A DNA stretch of 6,920 nucleotides, taken from assembly GCA_031279895.1 (NCBI GenBank), contig JAITHR010000165.1, positions 1-6,920 of the forward strand, in the 5' to 3' direction. Source of the DNA: Spirochaetaceae bacterium. Lineage in GTDB: Bacteria > Spirochaetota > Spirochaetia > Treponematales > Breznakiellaceae. Positions 5,625 to 6,920 of this stretch are shown one piece after another. Numbering within the stretch: the first letter of the stretch is position 1; every line of letters begins with the position of its first letter. A program made the translations under genes and the position numbers. The notes below the pieces were generated by a model, which did not search any database, had not been told where the DNA came from, and saw only the letters and a list, made by a program, of their open reading frames with translations.

Positions 5625-6439
5625 TGTTTCTCTCCTGCGGGAGCCGCCGGTTCCGCAAGAAACGCGGTTCCCCGCTGGTTTCCCGCGGCAAGCGCCTCCA
5701 GAGCCCGCGGCCTTCCGCCGTGGGCGAGTATCATGGGGATACCGTAGGAGAGGGCGCGCTCCGCGGCGTCCAGTTTGGTGGCTATCCCGCCGGTACCGAA
5801 CCGGCTCGCGCCGCCGATACTGATACGCTCCCGCACCGCCCTGATGTCCCGCACCGCCTCGATAAGTTCCGACTCAGGGTGTTCTTTGGGGTTTTCGCGG
5901 TAAAGCCCGTCAATATCGCTAAACAGAACGAGCAGGTCCGCGCTCCACAGCACCGCGGACTGCGCCGCGAGGGTGTCGTTGTCGCCTATCTTGATTTCCT
6001 CCACCCCGACGGTGTCGTTTTCATTGATAACAGGCACGATCCCTTCATCAACAAGGGTAAAAAGGGTATTGCGCATATTGAGGGTTCTGATAGGATCGCC
6101 GAAGTCGTCCCGCGTAAGGAGTATCTGGGCGATACGGAGGCCCCACGGGGCGAACGCCCGAAGCCACGCGCCCATAAGTTCCACCTGCCCCACGGCGCAG
6201 AGGGCCTGTTTATAATGGATGTCCTGTTTTCTCGTCCATTTGCCGAGGGTGGAAAGTCCCGCGGCCTGGGCGCCGGAGGACACGATAACGATTTGTTTTC
6301 CTTTTGCGATAAAATCCGCGGTTTGGCCGGCGAATTCCGCGAGAAACGGCGCGTCTATCCGTCCCTCTTGGTCTGTCAGGGTATTGGAGCCGATTTTTAC
6401 CACGATCTTACGGGCGCGGGCGATTAACTCAGGTATCAT
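5615..6439 (-). CDS. proB: Glutamate 5-kinase, short form without PUA domain
   Basis: ProB phosphorylates L-glutamate with ATP to glutamyl-5-phosphate, the first committed step of proline synthesis in the cytoplasm. From the ATG at 6439 the protein has 274 residues and shows the amino acid kinase motifs in order: VVKIGSNTL (13-21), VSSGA (53-57), KQALCAVGQ (77-85), INENDTV (138-144), GDNDTLAA (152-159), FSDIDGLY (173-180) and GTGGIATK (215-222). The E. coli enzyme has 367 residues because of a C-terminal PUA domain; that domain is absent here, as in several other short bacterial ProBs. An in-frame TTG at 6475 would add 12 residues, but that TTG is part of a TTGACA -35 box and the extension would cover the promoter. 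The partner gene proA is not in the window. The stop overlaps the next gene by ten bases. Identity is confident. Confidence 0.96.
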   Translation of the reverse strand: MIPELIARARKIVVKIGSNTLTDQEGRIDAPFLAEFAGQTADFIAKGKQIVIVSSGAQAAGLSTLGKWTRKQDIHYKQALCAVGQVELMGAWLRAFAPWGLRIAQILLTRDDFGDPIRTLNMRNTLFTLVDEGIVPVINENDTVGVEEIKIGDNDTLAAQSAVLWSADLLVLFSDIDGLYRENPKEHPESELIEAVRDIRAVRERISIGGASRFGTGGIATKLDAAERALSYGIPMILAHGGRPRALEALAAGNQRGTAFLAEPAAPAGEKQCG

Positions 6440-6446
6440 TTTCCCA

Positions 6447-6475
6447 AGTATGCCCGCTCCCCCGCCCTTTGTCAA
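6447..6475 (-). promoter_or_regulatory. Candidate proB promoter
   Basis: On the minus strand a perfect TTGACA (6475-6470) is followed after 17 bases by CATACT (6452-6447, four of six consensus bases). Transcription would start near 6440, at or within a base or two of the proB ATG at 6439. The mRNA would then be leaderless or nearly so; only GGGA a few bases before the ATG could act as a ribosome site if the start point lies further upstream. The repeat array begins 11 bases upstream of the -35 box. Confidence 0.5.
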
Positions 6476-6544
6476 CCGTCTCCGACGCAGCCTCCGGCTG
6501 TTTAAGCATGGCCGCCTGTTGTTTCCAAACGGTGCAACACCCTG

Positions 6545-6562
6545 TCCGCCGCCGGCGGCGGA
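6545..6562. repeat. Perfect 18-bp GC palindrome in the repeat array
   Basis: TCCGCCGCCGGCGGCGGA at 6545-6562 equals its own reverse complement. It sits at the junction of the short unit and the first full unit, where it replaces the CCTCCGGCTG hairpin found at that place in the other copies. Confidence 0.85.
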
Positions 6563-6634
6563 GGCACAGCATGGCCGCGTGTTGTTTCCAAACGGTGCAA
6601 CACCTTGTCCTGTTAGCGGGTTGGCTACTGCTTA

Positions 6635-6666
6635 GGCGCGGCTACGCTTCGCGCCGTCTTCGACGG
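6635..6666. repeat. Two adjacent hairpins inside the 168-bp unit
   Basis: GGCGCG (6635-6640) pairs with CGCGCC (6650-6655) around a nine-base loop, and CCGTC (6654-6658) pairs with GACGG (6662-6666) around TTC. The two stems share two bases, so they could alternate. In the next copy (6803-6834) the first hairpin is kept with five pairs and the second is lost. Confidence 0.65.
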
Positions 6667-6709
6667 TTTGCAAGTATTGCGCCGTTGCGCGTGGTAGCCT
6701 CCGCACCTT

Positions 6710-6747
6710 TCAGGCGGCAGCCTCCGGCTGTTTCAAGCATGGCCGCC
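6710..6747. repeat. Nested stem-loop at the unit boundary
   Basis: AGGCGGC, ending one unit and starting the next (from 6712), is the reverse complement of GCCGCCT near 6743-6749. Between them CAGCC-TCC-GGCTG (6718-6730) forms a perfect five-pair stem. The same arrangement recurs 168 bases later (6880-6917). The short first unit lacks the AGGCGGC arm. Confidence 0.65.
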
Positions 6748-6861
6748 TGTTGTTTCCAAACGGTGCAACACCTTGTCCTGTTAGCGGGTTGGCTGCTGCG
6801 TAGGCGCGGCTACGCTTCGCGCAACGGCGGACGGTTTGCAATCGGCGCGGTGTTATGCGCA

Positions 6862-6907
6862 GCAGCCTCCGCACCTTTCAGGCGGCAGCCTCCGGCTGTT
6901 TCAAGCA
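6862..6907. repeat. Nested 23-bp imperfect tandem duplication across the unit boundary
   Basis: The segment 6862-6884 begins GCAGCCTCCG and has TTTCA at its bases 15-19; the next 23 bases (6885-6907) repeat both blocks in register. The repeat therefore has an inner 23-bp periodicity, and the same pair is visible at the previous boundary (6694-6739, where the first copy starts GTAGCCTCCG). Confidence 0.65.
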
Positions 6908-6920
6908 TGGCCGCCTGTTG

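Larger units (their letters stand above)
6487..6920. repeat. Tandem repeat array, period 168 bp, with multiple stem-loops, continuing past the window
   Basis: The 481 bases right of proB hold no recognised gene but a tandem array. The anchor GCATGGCCGC recurs at 6506, 6569, 6737 and 6905 (with one change in the second copy), giving spacings of 63, 168 and 168. Units are a short 62-bp copy (6487-6548), a 168-bp copy (6549-6716), a second 168-bp copy (6717-6884) and the beginning of another (6885-6920, cut by the window). Each full unit contains GTTGTTTCCAAACGG and GCAACACCTTGTCC, then GTTAGCGGGTTGGCT, then GCGCGGCTACGCTTCGCGC, and ends with GCCTCCGCACCTTTCAGGCG. Several segments fold into hairpins, and copies differ mainly in the part between the GC-rich hairpin and the 3' end. 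It could be an intergenic repeat family, a MITE-like array or a structured RNA; none can be decided here. Confidence 0.9.

Noticed and set aside
5624..6427. A 267-codon plus-strand open frame
   Set aside because: It is antisense to proB, whose motifs are all present in order on the minus strand.
6579..6620. Integron attC-like sites (GTTAGC with CAAC stretches), considered because treponemes can carry integrons
   Set aside because: GTTAGCG does not fit the GTTRRRY core, the paired inverse core is missing and no gene cassettes lie between copies.
6219..6635. Plus-strand open frame entering the repeat array
   Set aside because: It starts inside proB antisense and ends in repeat DNA, with no domain or ribosome site.
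6487..6920. CRISPR array
   Set aside because: The period is 168 bases, units are similar along their whole length, and there are no short identical repeats with unique spacers of constant length.

Overview
The window is bacterial and moderately G+C-rich. It reads like a spirochaete chromosome, probably a treponeme. This is an inference from gene style: spirochaete-type TPR proteins, an N-terminally charged single-pass membrane protein of a kind I associate with treponemes, and a short ProB without a PUA domain. No rRNA or marker gene confirms it. All genes but one lie on the minus strand, so transcription runs mostly from right to left.

Layout from right to left. Positions 6487-6920 hold a tandem repeat array with a 168-bp period. 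It contains several stem-loops and runs off the right edge. The array ends about 11 bp before the -35 box of a proB promoter. proB (glutamate 5-kinase, first step of proline synthesis) overlaps by 10 bp a gene for a secreted, probably outer-membrane beta-barrel protein. A GC-rich inverted repeat follows that gene. Next comes a small cupin gene whose promoter spacer carries a perfect 10-bp palindrome.

The only plus-strand gene (4359-4568) encodes a 69-residue four-cysteine protein. It converges with the cupin gene and diverges from a single-pass membrane protein gene (3579-4214). The two divergent promoters lie in the 144-bp gap, and the plus-strand one is so close to the ATG that the mRNA may be leaderless.

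The membrane protein gene is followed by a low-G+C helical hypothetical gene. That gene is linked by one nucleotide to rsmD (16S rRNA m2G966 methyltransferase). A further promoter region (about 2456-2491) precedes a tight three-gene operon: a small TPR-like protein, a ten-repeat TPR protein (joined by an ATGA overlap), and rlmN. RlmN is the radical-SAM methyltransferase for 23S rRNA A2503 and some tRNAs, and its C-terminus lies beyond the left edge. Two rRNA methyltransferases therefore sit near uncharacterised genes.

I see no CRISPR array, tRNA, rRNA, transposase or phage gene. The most unusual element is the structured 168-bp repeat array upstream of proB. The most interesting gene is the small four-cysteine protein with its possibly leaderless transcript.
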